Assembly: GCA_963738445.1 (NCBI GenBank)
Contig: CAVTWS010000003.1
Coordinates: forward strand, 1 to 64,000
Reading direction: 5' to 3'
Length of the DNA: 64,000 bases
Source of the DNA: CAVTWS01 sp963738445
GTDB lineage: Bacteria; Actinomycetota; Acidimicrobiia; Acidimicrobiales; SHLQ01
Below, piece by piece: positions 37,243 through 46,340 of this stretch. Position 1 is the first letter of the stretch, and each line of letters begins with the position of its first letter. The translations under genes were made by a program, and so were the position numbers. The notes beneath the pieces were generated by a model. That model made no database searches, was not told the DNA's origin, and saw only the letters and a program-made list of their open reading frames with translations.

Positions 37243-37683
37243 GCGCAATCTCAAGCGTGGTACGAGGTCAGGACCAGCAGAACGTGGTACGGGGATGTTG
37301 CTGTTAGTCGAAATTGGCGCGGGCGATCAGTTCCCGATCGCCCGACACTATCAGTACCGACGAGGTGGGTGAAGCTGATGTAGCTCATCAATTCGAGTCA
37401 CCGGCGCCCTGCGCGATGCTTGGCAACGAGGGATGAGGCGCCTCGGGCCCGCTGCTGCAATGGCACCGGACTGTGTTCCGGGACGCGTGGCACCCCGACT
37501 CGTTCGCTGTGGGCGCGTGAACAGAGCGCTGAACCTCCGAGGCGATCCTACCTCGTCGGCCGTAGCAGAGGCTGCACCTCGGGTCAGGAGGCCGATGACC
37601 TGGGAGGGGGAAGGGGGTACGGCTGCTGACGCAGACCCCAGTAGATCGTTGACAGTGCCCCGAGGGTTCTAGAGAGATTCAAA
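37243..37683. other. lower-GC intergenic region before tRNA-Val
   Basis: About 440 bp with no gene I can support. It has an 8-bp hairpin GGGCGATC/GATCGCCC at 37321-37343. Together with the preceding membrane gene it forms the low-GC right part of the mobile region and abuts the tRNA-Val 3' end. I found no copy of the tRNA 3' end that would mark an attachment site. Confidence 0.45.
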
Positions 37684-37760
37684 TGGTGGGCCGTAAGGGA
37701 CTTGAACCCCTGACCCCCTGCGCGTCATGCAGGTGCTCTAGCCAACTGAGCTAACGGCCC
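37684..37760 (-). tRNA. tRNA-Val (GAC)
   Basis: On the minus strand the acceptor arms GGGCCGT/ACGGCCC pair fully. The D-stem is GCTC/GAGC and the anticodon stem CCTGC/GCAGG encloses loop ATGACGC, giving T33 and anticodon GAC. The T-arm has TTCAAGT. Discriminator A and an encoded CCA (37684-37686) complete the 3' end. Confidence 0.9.
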
Positions 37761-37837
37761 CGGAGCACGAAAGCGTAGCAGCACCACTCCGCCACTCCGA
37801 CTCCCGCGGTACGGATCTTCCGCGGTCCTCGGAGGGA

Positions 37838-38590
37838 CTAGCGGTCGCCGCCGAGACCCCAGGGCGATCGCTCCAGCAGGGCCAACACGACGAGCGCCAC
37901 CCCGCAGATCCCGATCAGCCACAGGCCGACACCCATGGAGATGTCGACCTCGGGGAAGTCGTCCGAATCGCGCGACACGTCCAAGGCGTCGATCACGAAC
38001 ACGGCGAGCGCCGTGAATCCGCCGAGCAACACGCCGAGCTTCACGAAGACGTGTTTGACCCCCGCACCGATCAGGCCTCCGAGCCCGGCCACGGCCAGCC
38101 CGGCGACGAGCGTGATCGGGCCGTCGTCGCGGTCCCATCCCTGGATCGACACGTCGTAGGGGTCGCCGATCTCGACCCAGGACAAGAAGGTGCCCAGCAC
38201 GAGCAGCAGGCCGACGCCCAACACCGACAGGGCGATGATGACATCGCGGGACCGCGCCTTTCGCACCGCTTCCACCGGCGGCGGGTCCGGCGGCCAGATG
38301 GTGGGCGGCTCGGCGGTGGCCAGGGTGGGCGGCGACGACGGGTACATCGACGTCATGGGATCCGACGGCACGGCGGGTGTGCCGAGCGGAGGGGTCATCG
38401 GCGCCGTCACCCGGCCCACGACGGAGTCCGAACCGTTCGAGCCGGCGAGATCCCCCGTGCCGGCGAAGCCAGCTGCGCCCACCGAGCCCGTCCAGCGGTC
38501 ACGGTACGCCTCGTCGGGATGCAGCTCAGGCGCGTACCACTGGCCGTCTGAGGCCATCCACCATCCGGGGCGTGGTGCTACGTCGGTCAT
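37838..38590 (-). CDS. PGWW-motif (DUF2510-like) membrane protein
   Basis: A 250-residue protein. The N-terminus APRPGWWMASDGQWYAPELH is the DUF2510-type motif seen at the start of many actinobacterial membrane proteins. A Pro/Thr-rich linker follows (about residues 60-108), then four membrane helices (VIIALSVLGVGLLLVLGTFL, ITLVAGLAVAGLGGLIGAG, LGVLLGGFTALAVFVIDAL, MGVGLWLIGICGVALVVLAL). No catalytic motif is seen and the function is unknown. It sits between two tRNA genes, all on the minus strand. Confidence 0.87.
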   Translation of the reverse strand: MTDVAPRPGWWMASDGQWYAPELHPDEAYRDRWTGSVGAAGFAGTGDLAGSNGSDSVVGRVTAPMTPPLGTPAVPSDPMTSMYPSSPPTLATAEPPTIWPPDPPPVEAVRKARSRDVIIALSVLGVGLLLVLGTFLSWVEIGDPYDVSIQGWDRDDGPITLVAGLAVAGLGGLIGAGVKHVFVKLGVLLGGFTALAVFVIDALDVSRDSDDFPEVDISMGVGLWLIGICGVALVVLALLERSPWGLGGDR

Positions 38591-38655
38591 GGGCGGTCAC
38601 GGTAGCGGTCACCTGGTCGGTCGTGCCTGCTGGGCACGACGATGACCACCCCGAG

Positions 38656-38730
38656 AGCGCCGGGCGGGATTTGAACCCGCGACTGTACGGCTTTGCAGGC
38701 CGTTCCCTTGGGCCGCTCGGGCACCGACGC
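38656..38730 (-). tRNA. tRNA-Cys (GCA)
   Basis: Minus strand: acceptor GCGTCGG/CCGGCGC (one G:T), anticodon stem ACGGC/GCCGT with loop CTGCAAA, anticodon GCA, T-arm GCGGG/CCCGC with TTCAAAT, and discriminator U as usual for tRNA-Cys. CCA is not encoded. Confidence 0.92.
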
Positions 38731-38783
38731 ACGCTTGGAAGCAACCAGGAGCGTAGCGGCGCCGGATGCGCGACGATGCACCA

Positions 38784-39476
38784 ATGACCGAGGCTCCCCG
38801 CTCGCCGCTCGACCTCCTGGGCCGTCTCGGACAGGACGAGTTCCACCTCGGTGGCGGCCGACGACTCGTCGAGATGTACACGACGGGCGGGCTGCTCCAG
38901 CTCATGTGGCACGGGGATCCGTCGGCCACCGACGTCGTCATCTGTTGCCCCGGCGCCATCGGTGGATTCATCGGCCCGGCCGGAGGGCTCTATCTGCGCC
39001 TCGGCGCCGAGCTCGCCGACCGCGGCATCGCCGTCATCGGTGTCGACTACCGCCGACCGGATCGGATCGACCGCTCCTTCCTCGACACCGTGGCCACCGC
39101 CGAGCTCGCCATCCGCCAGGGGGCCCAGCGCATCGCCCTTCTCGGCCACAGCTTCGGGGGCGCCGTCGCCATCCAGGCCGGGTCGACCATCGGTTCGGCC
39201 TGCGTCGGGGTGTGCACCCTCGCCACCCAGAGCGCCGGCTGCGAACACGCCGCCGAACTCGCCCCCACCCCACTCCTGCTCCTCCACGGCGACCAGGACC
39301 AGATGCTCGGCCCCGAGAACAGCCTCATGGTGCGCCAACTCGCCGGATACGGCGAGGTCGAGATCGTCGCCGGAGGCGATCACGGATTGGCGACGGCGGC
39401 TCACGAGGTGGGCCAGCGGGTGGTGGCCTTCCTCGCCTCGGCCTTCGGGTTCACCGGCCCTCCGGACCATCCGTGA
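38784..39476 (+). CDS. alpha/beta-hydrolase-fold protein
   Basis: A 230-residue alpha/beta hydrolase. The nucleophile elbow is LLGHSFGGAVAIQ (Ser about residue 124), with TPLLLLHGDQDQMLGPENS carrying the acid and VAGGDHGLATAAHEVGQRV the His. The oxyanion region is CCPGAIGGFIGPAGGLY. Substrate unknown; an esterase or dienelactone-hydrolase-like role is possible. ATG 38784 is chosen because the six codons from the upstream ATG 38766 look unlike the family. It is divergent from tRNA-Cys, and the DJ-1-like gene follows about 120 bp later. Confidence 0.86.
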   Translation: MTEAPRSPLDLLGRLGQDEFHLGGGRRLVEMYTTGGLLQLMWHGDPSATDVVICCPGAIGGFIGPAGGLYLRLGAELADRGIAVIGVDYRRPDRIDRSFLDTVATAELAIRQGAQRIALLGHSFGGAVAIQAGSTIGSACVGVCTLATQSAGCEHAAELAPTPLLLLHGDQDQMLGPENSLMVRQLAGYGEVEIVAGGDHGLATAAHEVGQRVVAFLASAFGFTGPPDHP

Positions 39477-39595
39477 CTCGGCGCCGCGCACCGGCCTCAC
39501 CGGATCGACGCTGGTCGCGGCGTCGGCCCTCCCCCACCCCGTCGTGGCCGGCGTTGACCGGCTCCGAGCCGGCGCCGTCGGCCCGGACCAGCGCG

Positions 39596-40108
39596 GTGAT
39601 CGCCGTGCTCGTCTACGACGGCGTCGTGGCCGCCGAGGTCGATGTGCCGGCCACCCTCCTGGCCCGGGCGCTCGATCTCCCCGTCGTGCTCGTCGGCCCC
39701 ACGACCGACATCGTCCAGGGCGTCGACCCGGTCCGAGCGGTCGTCCCGGGCGCCACCACGGCCGATCGTCGGCACGCCGACATCGTCGTCATCCCGGGCG
39801 GGTTCGGGTGGCGGCAGATGGCCGAGGACACCGAGGTGATCAGCTGGGTGCGCGACATGGTCGAGACCGCCCGGGGCGTGCTGGCCCTGTCGACCGGTCC
39901 ACTTCTCCTGGCCGCAGCCGGTGTGCTCGACGGTGTCGACGCCACGTGCCATTGGCTGGCCACGGCCGATCTCGCCCGGCTGGGCGCCCATCCGGTCGAC
40001 CGCCGGGTGGCGTCGTCCCTGGATCAACGACTGGTGACCACCGCCGGTGTCGTGTCCGCCGACGCGGCGTGCCGCACCCTGATCGACCGCCTGGACTGGG
40101 GCCGCTGA
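39596..40108 (+). CDS. DJ-1/PfpI-family protein
   Basis: A roughly 170-residue class I glutamine amidotransferase-like protein: IAVLVYDGVVAAEVDVPATL at the N-terminus and HADIVVIPGGFGWRQMAEDT. The nucleophile position is GVLALSTGPLLLAAAGVL, where a Thr stands at the elbow instead of the usual Cys, so hydrolase/glyoxalase activity is doubtful. GTTAGVVSADAACRTL-like elements follow near the end. The frame is open upstream; GTG 39596 gives a normal start and TTG 39554 is an alternative. It ends right against the convergent glycosyltransferase (stop codons adjacent). Confidence 0.75.
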   Translation: MIAVLVYDGVVAAEVDVPATLLARALDLPVVLVGPTTDIVQGVDPVRAVVPGATTADRRHADIVVIPGGFGWRQMAEDTEVISWVRDMVETARGVLALSTGPLLLAAAGVLDGVDATCHWLATADLARLGAHPVDRRVASSLDQRLVTTAGVVSADAACRTLIDRLDWGR

Positions 40109-41329
40109 CTAGAAGCCGAGCAAGGCCCCGGCGCGATCGGCCACGGAGTCCCACGTCTCGCCCTCGACCATGGCCCGCCGAGCCGCGACGGCCTCCGGCG
40201 AGGTGTCGGCCAGCGCCTCCCGCACCGAGGCGACGAACGCCTCGGGACCGGCCGCCGAACGCACGACGTCCCGGTAGGGCTCGAGCTCGGGGAACGGTGA
40301 GGACACGACGGGAAAGCCGACGGCCAGGTACTCCTTGAGCTTGATCGGGTTGCAGCGGCGAATCCACTCGTTCTGCAACCACGGCATCAGGCCCACGTCG
40401 AACCACGCCGCGTAGTCCGGGAGCTCGGCATAAGGGATGGGTCCGAGGTAGGCAACGTTGGGCTCGGCGAGCATCGTGTCGATGTCCATCGCCTGGGGGC
40501 CGATCACCAGCACCGTCGCCTCCGGAAAGGCACGCGCCACTGCGACGAAGAGGTCGAGGTCGACCGTGAAGTCGTCGAGCGCCCCGTAGAAGCCGATCAG
40601 GGGTGTCGGCAGATCGGCGAGTCGCTCGGGCCGGGACGCCTCGGTGCGGCGGTCGACCGCATCGGCGAAGTGGTGGTAGTCGACGCCGTGGCCGAGGAAC
40701 ACGGAGTCGCGGACGGCGCCGAGCTCTTTGTCCTGGAGCTCGTGGTTGACGTAGATGACGCTGTCGCTGGCGGCGAGGAGTTGGCGCTCGAGCCCGGCGA
40801 TGAGGTCGTGATCGACCTCGGGGAACGACGAGAACTCGTCGGAGCGGTTGAAGACGATCCGCTCCCACCGCTGGTCGACCACCGCCGGAGCCGCGGTCGG
40901 GACCGTGATCCAGGTCGACGGGCGGCCCATCCGCAGGAATCGGCGCACGAGCCCGACCTGCCGGCGCAGCAACCATCCGTTCATCCGCACGACGCGCGGA
41001 GTGAACCGGGGGATGAAGAGGGGCGACAGGACCCACATCCCGGACGGGTCCTTGCGCAGCCCCCGCAGCGTGCTCTTCAGCTTGCGCACGTACCGCTTGA
41101 ACGGGATCTCGCTCTTGCCGGGGACCGGGGTCCGCATGCCGATGCTGTTGACCCACAACACCTTGGTGGTCTTGGCCAGGCGGATCATGACCTGGCACTC
41201 GCTGTGACCCCGGTTGTGGTACCACCAATCCACCCCGGCGAAGCAGACGACACCGTCGGGCCGGGCGTCGGGCCGCCCAGCAGCACCCTCGGGCCGGGCA
41301 TCGGGGTGTGCGGATCGGGTCTCGGTCAT
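40109..41329 (-). CDS. glycosyltransferase (GT-B type)
   Basis: A 406-residue GT-B glycosyltransferase: FAGVDWWYHNRGHSECQVMI near the N-terminus, VLWVNSIGMRTPVPGKSEIP, SVIYVNHELQDKELGAV, FLGHGVDYHHFADA, then TPLIGFYGALDDFTVDLDLF, VLVIGP, NVAYLGPIPYAELPDYAAWF and a donor-site-like PIKLKEYLAVGFPVVSSPFP. It resembles polysaccharide-cluster enzymes that transfer a nucleotide-activated sugar on the cytoplasmic side. A repeated PDARPEG/RPDARPDG segment lies at the N-terminus. ATG 41329 overlaps the sugar-nucleotide dehydrogenase stop as ATGA, the last gene of a four-gene cluster. Confidence 0.88.
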   Translation of the reverse strand: MTETRSAHPDARPEGAAGRPDARPDGVVCFAGVDWWYHNRGHSECQVMIRLAKTTKVLWVNSIGMRTPVPGKSEIPFKRYVRKLKSTLRGLRKDPSGMWVLSPLFIPRFTPRVVRMNGWLLRRQVGLVRRFLRMGRPSTWITVPTAAPAVVDQRWERIVFNRSDEFSSFPEVDHDLIAGLERQLLAASDSVIYVNHELQDKELGAVRDSVFLGHGVDYHHFADAVDRRTEASRPERLADLPTPLIGFYGALDDFTVDLDLFVAVARAFPEATVLVIGPQAMDIDTMLAEPNVAYLGPIPYAELPDYAAWFDVGLMPWLQNEWIRRCNPIKLKEYLAVGFPVVSSPFPELEPYRDVVRSAAGPEAFVASVREALADTSPEAVAARRAMVEGETWDSVADRAGALLGF

Positions 41330-42691
41330 GCCTTCACCAATCGGGCGCCGAGCTGTTCGGCGTAAGGGTCCATGGCGTTTCGGGTATCGACGACGAGGCG
41401 CGCCGTGCGGGCGACGAGGGCGTAGTCGACCGCGTCGTGGTGGGTCGCGACGAGGACGACGTCGGCCGCCGCCACCTGGTCCTCGGTCAGGTCGACGGAC
41501 TTCAGCCCGAGGTCGTGACGTCGCACCGGGAGAGCGTTCGGCACATGTGGGTCGTGGTAGGAGACTTCTGCCCCCCGTTCGAGGAGGAGCTCGACGAGCT
41601 CATACGACGGCGACTCTCGGGTGTCGGCCACGTTGGGCTTGTAGGCCAGGCCGAGCACCAGCACCCGCGCCCCCCGCACCGGTTGACAGTGATCGTTCAG
41701 CGCCTCGGCCAGTCGATCGATCACGTAGCGGGGCATGCTGCGGTTGCAATTCACCGGCGAGCTCGATGAACCGGGTCCGCTGGCCGACCTCCCGGGCCCG
41801 CCAGGTCAGGTAGAAGGGGTCGATGGGGATGCAGTGCCCACCGAGGCCGGGGCCGGGGTAGAACGGCATGAAGCCGAAGGGCTTGGTGGCGGCGGCCTCC
41901 ACGACCTTCCACACGTCGATGTCGAGGTCGGTGAGCACCATCTTCATCTCGTTGACCAGGGCGATGTTGACGGCCCGGTAGATGTTCTCCAGCAGCTTGG
42001 CGGCCTCGGCGATCTCCGCGCTGTCGACGACGACGACCTCGGCCACCCCGCAGCGGTACACGGCCGCGGCCAGTTCCGCGGAAACGTCGTCGAGTCCACC
42101 GACCAGCTTGGGGATGGTGGCCGTGCTGTGCGAGCGGCGACCGGGGTCTTCGCGTTCCGGGGAATACGCCACGAAGATGTCGTGACCGAGCCGAGGCGCG
42201 CGGTCGCCGGAACCGGCGACGATCGAGTTCCAGAACTCGCGCCGGGTCGTCCCCGGATAGGTGGTCGATTCGAGGATGACCAGCTGGCCGGGGCGCCACG
42301 CCCGGCCGATGTCACGACCGGCCCCGGTGACGTAGTCGAGCTCGGGCTCGTCGTGGGTCCCGAGGGGCGTGGGGAGGCACACGATCACCACGTCGGGCTC
42401 GGCGAGGCGGGCCATGTCGTCGGTGGCCTCGAAACGTCCACTCGCCGCGAGGTCGGCCTCGAAGGGCTCGTCGCCCGACGGGTCGAGATAGGAGACGCCG
42501 CGGGCCAGGCACTCGATCTTCGCCGGGTCGACGTCGAAGCCCAGGACCCGGAGCCCACCCTCGTGCAGCGTCCGGGCCAGCGGCAACCCCACGTACCCCA
42601 TCCCGACGACCCCGACCACCGTCGACCGATCGGCGAGGGAGGCCAGGATCCGCCGCGAATGCGATTCCGGTTCAGTTGTCGATGAAGGCAC
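41326..42691 (-). CDS. UDP-sugar 6-dehydrogenase (WbpA/UDP-GlcNAc dehydrogenase-like), with one frameshift
   Basis: Oxidises C6 of a UDP-sugar to the uronic acid with NAD. Motifs: VVGVVGMGYVGLPLARTL (NAD loop), FVAYSPEREDPGRR, KLLENIYRAVNIALVNEMK, and the catalytic Cys in GPGLGGHCIPIDPFYLTWRA. Near 41755, after RFIELAGE, the frame shifts. The C-terminal domain then continues as RSMPRYVIDRLAEALNDH, VLVLGLAYKPNVADTRESPS and VSYHDPHVP. The joint has one extra or two missing bases, so an indel error is likely. GTG 42691 overlaps the upstream gene by about 20 bp. It supplies an acidic sugar for the polysaccharide made by its neighbours. Confidence 0.9.
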
Positions 42692-43145
42692 GCACAGTCC
42701 TCAGGAGCTCGTCGGATGCGAACGGCGAGATGCCGGTGCCGGACCCGAAGTTGCCGTCATCGAGCATCGCCACCAACTCGTGTTCGTCGGCGGCAGCGTA
42801 AATGCCGTTGCGATCCCGGAAACGATCGATCGTGGCGCTCTGGTGATCGTTGCGGGTCTCGCGCAGATCGGCGCGGCGGGCCATCACGACGATGGGCTTT
42901 CGGTGGCTCAGGGCGGTGAGCATCACGCCGGTTCCGGCGTGCGAGACCATCAGGTCGGCCTGCTCGACATACCGGTCGTACTCGGGCGGGGTCGCGGTCC
43001 GGACGAACTCGATGTGCCGTGGCGCTTCCCCATCGGCACCGATCTGGGCGACGACGTCGTTGCGACCCGAGCGAGCCGCCCACTCGTCGACCGCCAACAC
43101 CAGTCGGTCGAACGGCATCTGCGAGCCGACCGAGACGAAGATCAC
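42672..43145 (-). CDS. glycosyltransferase family 28 C-terminal, Alg13/PssE-like subunit
   Basis: A 157-residue protein: VIFVSVGSQMPFDRLVLAVD, the donor-binding stretch EQADLMVSHAGTGVMLTALS and RKPIVVMARRADL. This is the small catalytic half of a two-subunit UDP-GlcNAc-type transferase (Alg13, or PssE/EpsF in bacteria). It follows the Alg14-like half with a GTGA overlap, so the two are made together. GTG 43145 is the only start that fits. Confidence 0.9.
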   Translation of the reverse strand: MIFVSVGSQMPFDRLVLAVDEWAARSGRNDVVAQIGADGEAPRHIEFVRTATPPEYDRYVEQADLMVSHAGTGVMLTALSHRKPIVVMARRADLRETRNDHQSATIDRFRDRNGIYAAADEHELVAMLDDGNFGSGTGISPFASDELLRTVRAFIDN

Positions 43146-43627
43146 GCCAGCACGCTCCCGGCGTAGACAGGACCACCATCGCGGGCGAGCTCGGGCCACT
43201 GCGTCAGCACGATGTCGGCGTGCGCAGCGATCCGGGCGCCCGACATCGAGAGCTCCTCGGCGTTGGCGAAGGAGTCGATCCACATGGTGCGGGCCTTCAT
43301 CATCCGCCCCAGGCGGATCGCCAGGTACCCCGGCAACGCTCCGGTGGAGACGATCACCTCGGGGCGGCGGCGAAGGAGCAGCCACAACGTCTGAACGGCG
43401 AGCACCATCGATCCCCACTTGTCCCAGCGGGTGGCATCTCGGACCGTGCAGAAGCGATCGTCGCCGACATCGACGCGGTAGCTGGGCTGCACCGTCACCC
43501 ACGTGATGTCGTGGCCCTCGAAGGCGGGGGCCAGGCGCAACAACTCGACCCAATGACCGCCACCGGACGCGACGGCGAGCACACGGCGACGGCGAGCCGG
43601 AGCGGGAAAGGAGGAGGCAGGAGACAT
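43142..43627 (-). CDS. Alg14/PssD-like membrane-anchoring glycosyltransferase subunit
   Basis: A 161-residue protein: RRRVLAVASGGGHWVELLRL, HDITWVTVQPSYRVDVGDD, PEVIVSTGALPGYLAIRLGR and WIDSFANAEELSMSGARIA. This is the Alg14-type partner that recruits the Alg13-like subunit to the membrane. It is the first gene of the cluster: Alg14-like, Alg13-like, sugar dehydrogenase, glycosyltransferase. The ATG at 43627 gives a normal N-terminus. Confidence 0.9.
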   Translation of the reverse strand: MSPASSFPAPARRRRVLAVASGGGHWVELLRLAPAFEGHDITWVTVQPSYRVDVGDDRFCTVRDATRWDKWGSMVLAVQTLWLLLRRRPEVIVSTGALPGYLAIRLGRMMKARTMWIDSFANAEELSMSGARIAAHADIVLTQWPELARDGGPVYAGSVLA

Positions 43628-43769
43628 GCGAGAAAGGGAGGAAACTCGGGCCCAGCGACGGGTCAGCCGCCGTAGAGAGCCAGGTTAGCCCGGAGGCTTC
43701 AGCACGCTCTGGGCGACGGACGGTTCTGATGACGCCCACGCCTCATTGCCCGGTGGGTCCGGGTGCGCA

Positions 43770-43813
43770 CGACGGTCGGATCGATCCGAGAAGCCCGGAC
43801 GATCCGACCGTCG
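43770..43813 (-). terminator. 14-bp hairpin downstream of the small stress-type gene
   Basis: 43770-43783 and 43800-43813 are exact reverse complements (starting CGACGGTCGG), with a 16-base loop. It lies 30 bp past the stop of the gene at 43844 on the minus strand, fitting a terminator. Confidence 0.7.
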
Positions 43814-43843
43814 GGTCAGGTCGGCACAGCCGTGGGAGACGAA

Positions 43844-44068
43844 TCAGCTCTCGGCGGGCACGTCGTCGCCGTCGATCTTGTCGAGCACGTTGTGGGCCGC
43901 ACCGGCCACCTTGCCCAGCAGCCCACCCTTGTCGGCCGCGTCCTCGGCCTTGTCGTCGAGCTTGCCGGCGAGGTCCTTCGCCTTGTCGTCGATGCCGGAC
44001 ACGGCGTCTTTGGCCTTGTCCGCCAGATCGCCGGCCTTGTCCTTCATCTTGTCGAGGAATTCGCTCAT
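43844..44068 (-). CDS. small Lys/Asp-rich protein, MT0933/Rv0909 antitoxin-like
   Basis: A 74-residue, highly charged amphipathic helix with repeated KDKA/DKAKD units: EFLDKMKDKAGDLADKAKDA, SGIDDKAKDLAGKLDDKAED, then GGLLGKVAGAAHNVLDKIDG. This pattern occurs in the MT0933-type antitoxin and CsbD-like stress families. No toxin gene is adjacent, so a general stress role is as likely. ATG 44068 has AGGAGG 6 bases upstream, one of the strongest ribosome sites in the window, suggesting high expression. It ends 30 bp before a hairpin terminator. Confidence 0.78.
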   Translation of the reverse strand: MSEFLDKMKDKAGDLADKAKDAVSGIDDKAKDLAGKLDDKAEDAADKGGLLGKVAGAAHNVLDKIDGDDVPAES

Positions 44069-44262
44069 GAGGTGCCTCCTGTAGGTATCGGTCCCGCGAG
44101 CAATCACGCTACCCGCGCCTCCCTTCCGACGCCCGAGGACACCACGAAGTCGCGGCGGCTCAGGCCGCGCACGGTCCCGCTGGCTCGGCCCAAGGCCTCG
44201 CGGATCACGAGTTCGGCGCTCGGCGTCTGGCATGCGGGCGGAGCGGGTGGTAGCACACCCGC

Positions 44263-45381
44263 ATGCCGCTCGGACCGCTCGACGAGTTCCTCGTCCACCA
44301 GACCCCGTTCACCGTCGACCAGGTGTCGACGTCGGACCGCAACTTCTACGACCGCTACTACTTCAACATGCACGCCAGCTCCGACGAGCTGTTCGTCATC
44401 TTCGGTCTCGGCCAGTACCCCAACCTGGGGGTGACCGACGCGTTCATCACCGTGTCGATCGGTCAGGAACAGCACACGGTGCGGGCCTCCCGGGAGCTCG
44501 GCAGCGACCGCATGGACATGTCGGTCGGACCGCTGTCCGTCGAGGTCATCGAAGGGCTGCGCCGACTCCGCTTCCGAAGCGAACCCAACGAGTGGGGACT
44601 CGAGGCCGACCTCACCTTCACCGGCACGGTCGACGCCCTCGAGGAGCCGCGCACGTTCATGCGGCGGTACGGCCGCGTCATGCAAGACGTCAGTCGTTAC
44701 GCCCAGGTCGGGACCTGGGAGGGGCGGCTCACCGTCGCCGGCCTCACGTTCGAGGTCACCCCGGATCGTTGGAAGGGCGCCCGTGACCGGTCCTGGGGCG
44801 TGCGACCGGTGGGCGAGCCCGAGCCGGCCGGCATCCGGGCCCGGGAGGCGACCGACGGACACGGATTCCGCCACGACTGGGTCCCGATGCAGTTCGACGA
44901 TCACATGATCAAGGTCCAGATCGACCAGGACGCCGATGGCCACCGCCACCTCGAGGAGTCGATGCGGGTGTGGAACGCCGAGCTCGGCCGGCCGATCGAC
45001 CACCTCGGCCCACCCGAGGTCGAGATCGAATATCAGCCCGGAACCCGCGAAGTCGCTCGGGCGACCATCACCACGACCGATCCCGCCGGCACGCCGATCG
45101 TCGTGCAGAGCACACCGCTGCGCACCCTGTTCCTGGCCGCCGGATCGGGCTACGTCCCGGACGGCACCTGGGGCCACGGGATGTACCAGGGACCGCTCGC
45201 CGTCCAGGGCATCGTGCACGACCTTTCGGACCCCGAGGTCCGGCGCCAGTACGTCAACCTGAACGAGACGCTCAGTCGCTTCGAGCTCGCCACGGGCGAG
45301 GTCGGTTACGGGATGCACGAGAACATGCTCCGCGGGATCTACCGGCCTTCGGGTTTCATGACCCCGGACTCGGTGGCCTGA
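44263..45381 (+). CDS. conserved beta-rich protein of unknown function
   Basis: A 372-residue soluble protein I do not firmly recognise. It starts LDEFLVHQTPFTVDQVSTSD, RNFYDRYYFNMHASSDELFV, and shows WGLEADLTFTGTVDALEEPR, RWKGARDRSWGVRPVG and RHDWVPMQFDDHMIKVQIDQ. It looks like two lipocalin-like barrels, as in CrtC-type hydratase or AttH-like proteins. In many actinobacteria similar genes lie near lipid-catabolic operons. ATG 44263 is the natural start. The ABC exporter genes follow 31 bp later on the same strand. Confidence 0.72.
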   Translation: MPLGPLDEFLVHQTPFTVDQVSTSDRNFYDRYYFNMHASSDELFVIFGLGQYPNLGVTDAFITVSIGQEQHTVRASRELGSDRMDMSVGPLSVEVIEGLRRLRFRSEPNEWGLEADLTFTGTVDALEEPRTFMRRYGRVMQDVSRYAQVGTWEGRLTVAGLTFEVTPDRWKGARDRSWGVRPVGEPEPAGIRAREATDGHGFRHDWVPMQFDDHMIKVQIDQDADGHRHLEESMRVWNAELGRPIDHLGPPEVEIEYQPGTREVARATITTTDPAGTPIVVQSTPLRTLFLAAGSGYVPDGTWGHGMYQGPLAVQGIVHDLSDPEVRRQYVNLNETLSRFELATGEVGYGMHENMLRGIYRPSGFMTPDSVA

Positions 45382-45412
45382 CCGGCCGGCGGGGGCAGGG
45401 CGGGAGCGGGAC

Positions 45413-46340
45413 GTGGCGGACGACGACGCGATCTCCATCCGCGGCCTGATCAAACGGTTCGGGGCGACCATCGCGCTCGACCGGCTCGACCTCTCGGTGC
45501 GCGACGGTGAGGTGCACGGCTTCCTCGGGCCGAATGGCGCCGGCAAGTCGACCACCATCCGCATCCTCCTCGGACTGCTTCGCTCCGATGCCGGATCTCT
45601 CACCGTGCTCGGGCAGGACCCGTGGCGTGACTCGGTCGCCCTCCACCGGCAACTCGCCTACGTCCCGGGCGATGTCCAGCTGTGGCCCACGCTCTCCGGA
45701 GGTGAGGCGATCGACGTCTTCGCCTCGCTGCGGGGTGGGTTCGACTCCGACCGGAGGGAGACGCTCCTCGAGCGCTTCCAACTCGACCCGACGAAACGAT
45801 GCGGGACGTACTCGAAGGGCAACCGGCAGAAGGTCGCCCTCGTTGCCGCCTTCGCCATCCCCGTCGACCTGTACCTGTTCGACGAGCCGACCTCGGGCCT
45901 CGATCCGCTCATGGAGGCCGAGTTCCGGGAAGTCGTCCGGGAGGTCGTCAGCGAGGGGCGCGACGGTGCTGCTGTCGAGCCACATCCTGGCCGAGGTCGA
46001 GGCGCTCTGTGACCGGGTGAGCATCATCCGGCAGGGGCGCACCGTCGAGACCGGCAGCCTCGACGAGTTGCGTCACCTGACCCGGACCTCGATCACGGCC
46101 ACGACCCAGGTTCCGCCGACGGACCTCGCGAACCTCCCCGGTGTCCACGATCTCGAGGTCGAGGGCCCGCGGATCCATTTCCACGTCGACACGACGGGGC
46201 TCGCCGAGGTGCACCGCTACCTGGCCGGGCTCGGGGTGATCGATCTCTTCAGCCAGCCACCCACGCTCGAGGAGCTCTTCCTCCGGCACTACGAAGCGGA
46301 CGGGACGGAACACGACCGCTCATCCCACGGCGGATCATGA
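45413..46340 (+). CDS. ABC-2 exporter ATP-binding protein, with one frameshift
   Basis: An ABC ATPase: Walker A FLGPNGAGKSTTIRILLG, the Q-loop region, signature TYSKGNRQKVALVAAFA, and Walker B LYLFDEPTSGLDPL. Near 45958 the frame shifts after VVSEG; the rest (ATVLLSSHILAEVEALCDRV with the switch His, then a regulatory tail) runs in another frame to 46340. One extra C in GGGGCGCGACG explains it. GTG 45413 follows GGGCGGGAGC. The stop overlaps the permease ATG as ATGA. Together they form an exporter, probably for a hydrophobic or antibiotic-like compound. Confidence 0.9.

Noticed and set aside
37243..37683. Short open frames before tRNA-Val
   Set aside because: Composition and codon use are not coding-like and no ribosome sites are seen.
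43844..44068. A toxin-antitoxin pair
   Set aside because: The small protein resembles an antitoxin family, but no toxin gene adjoins it.
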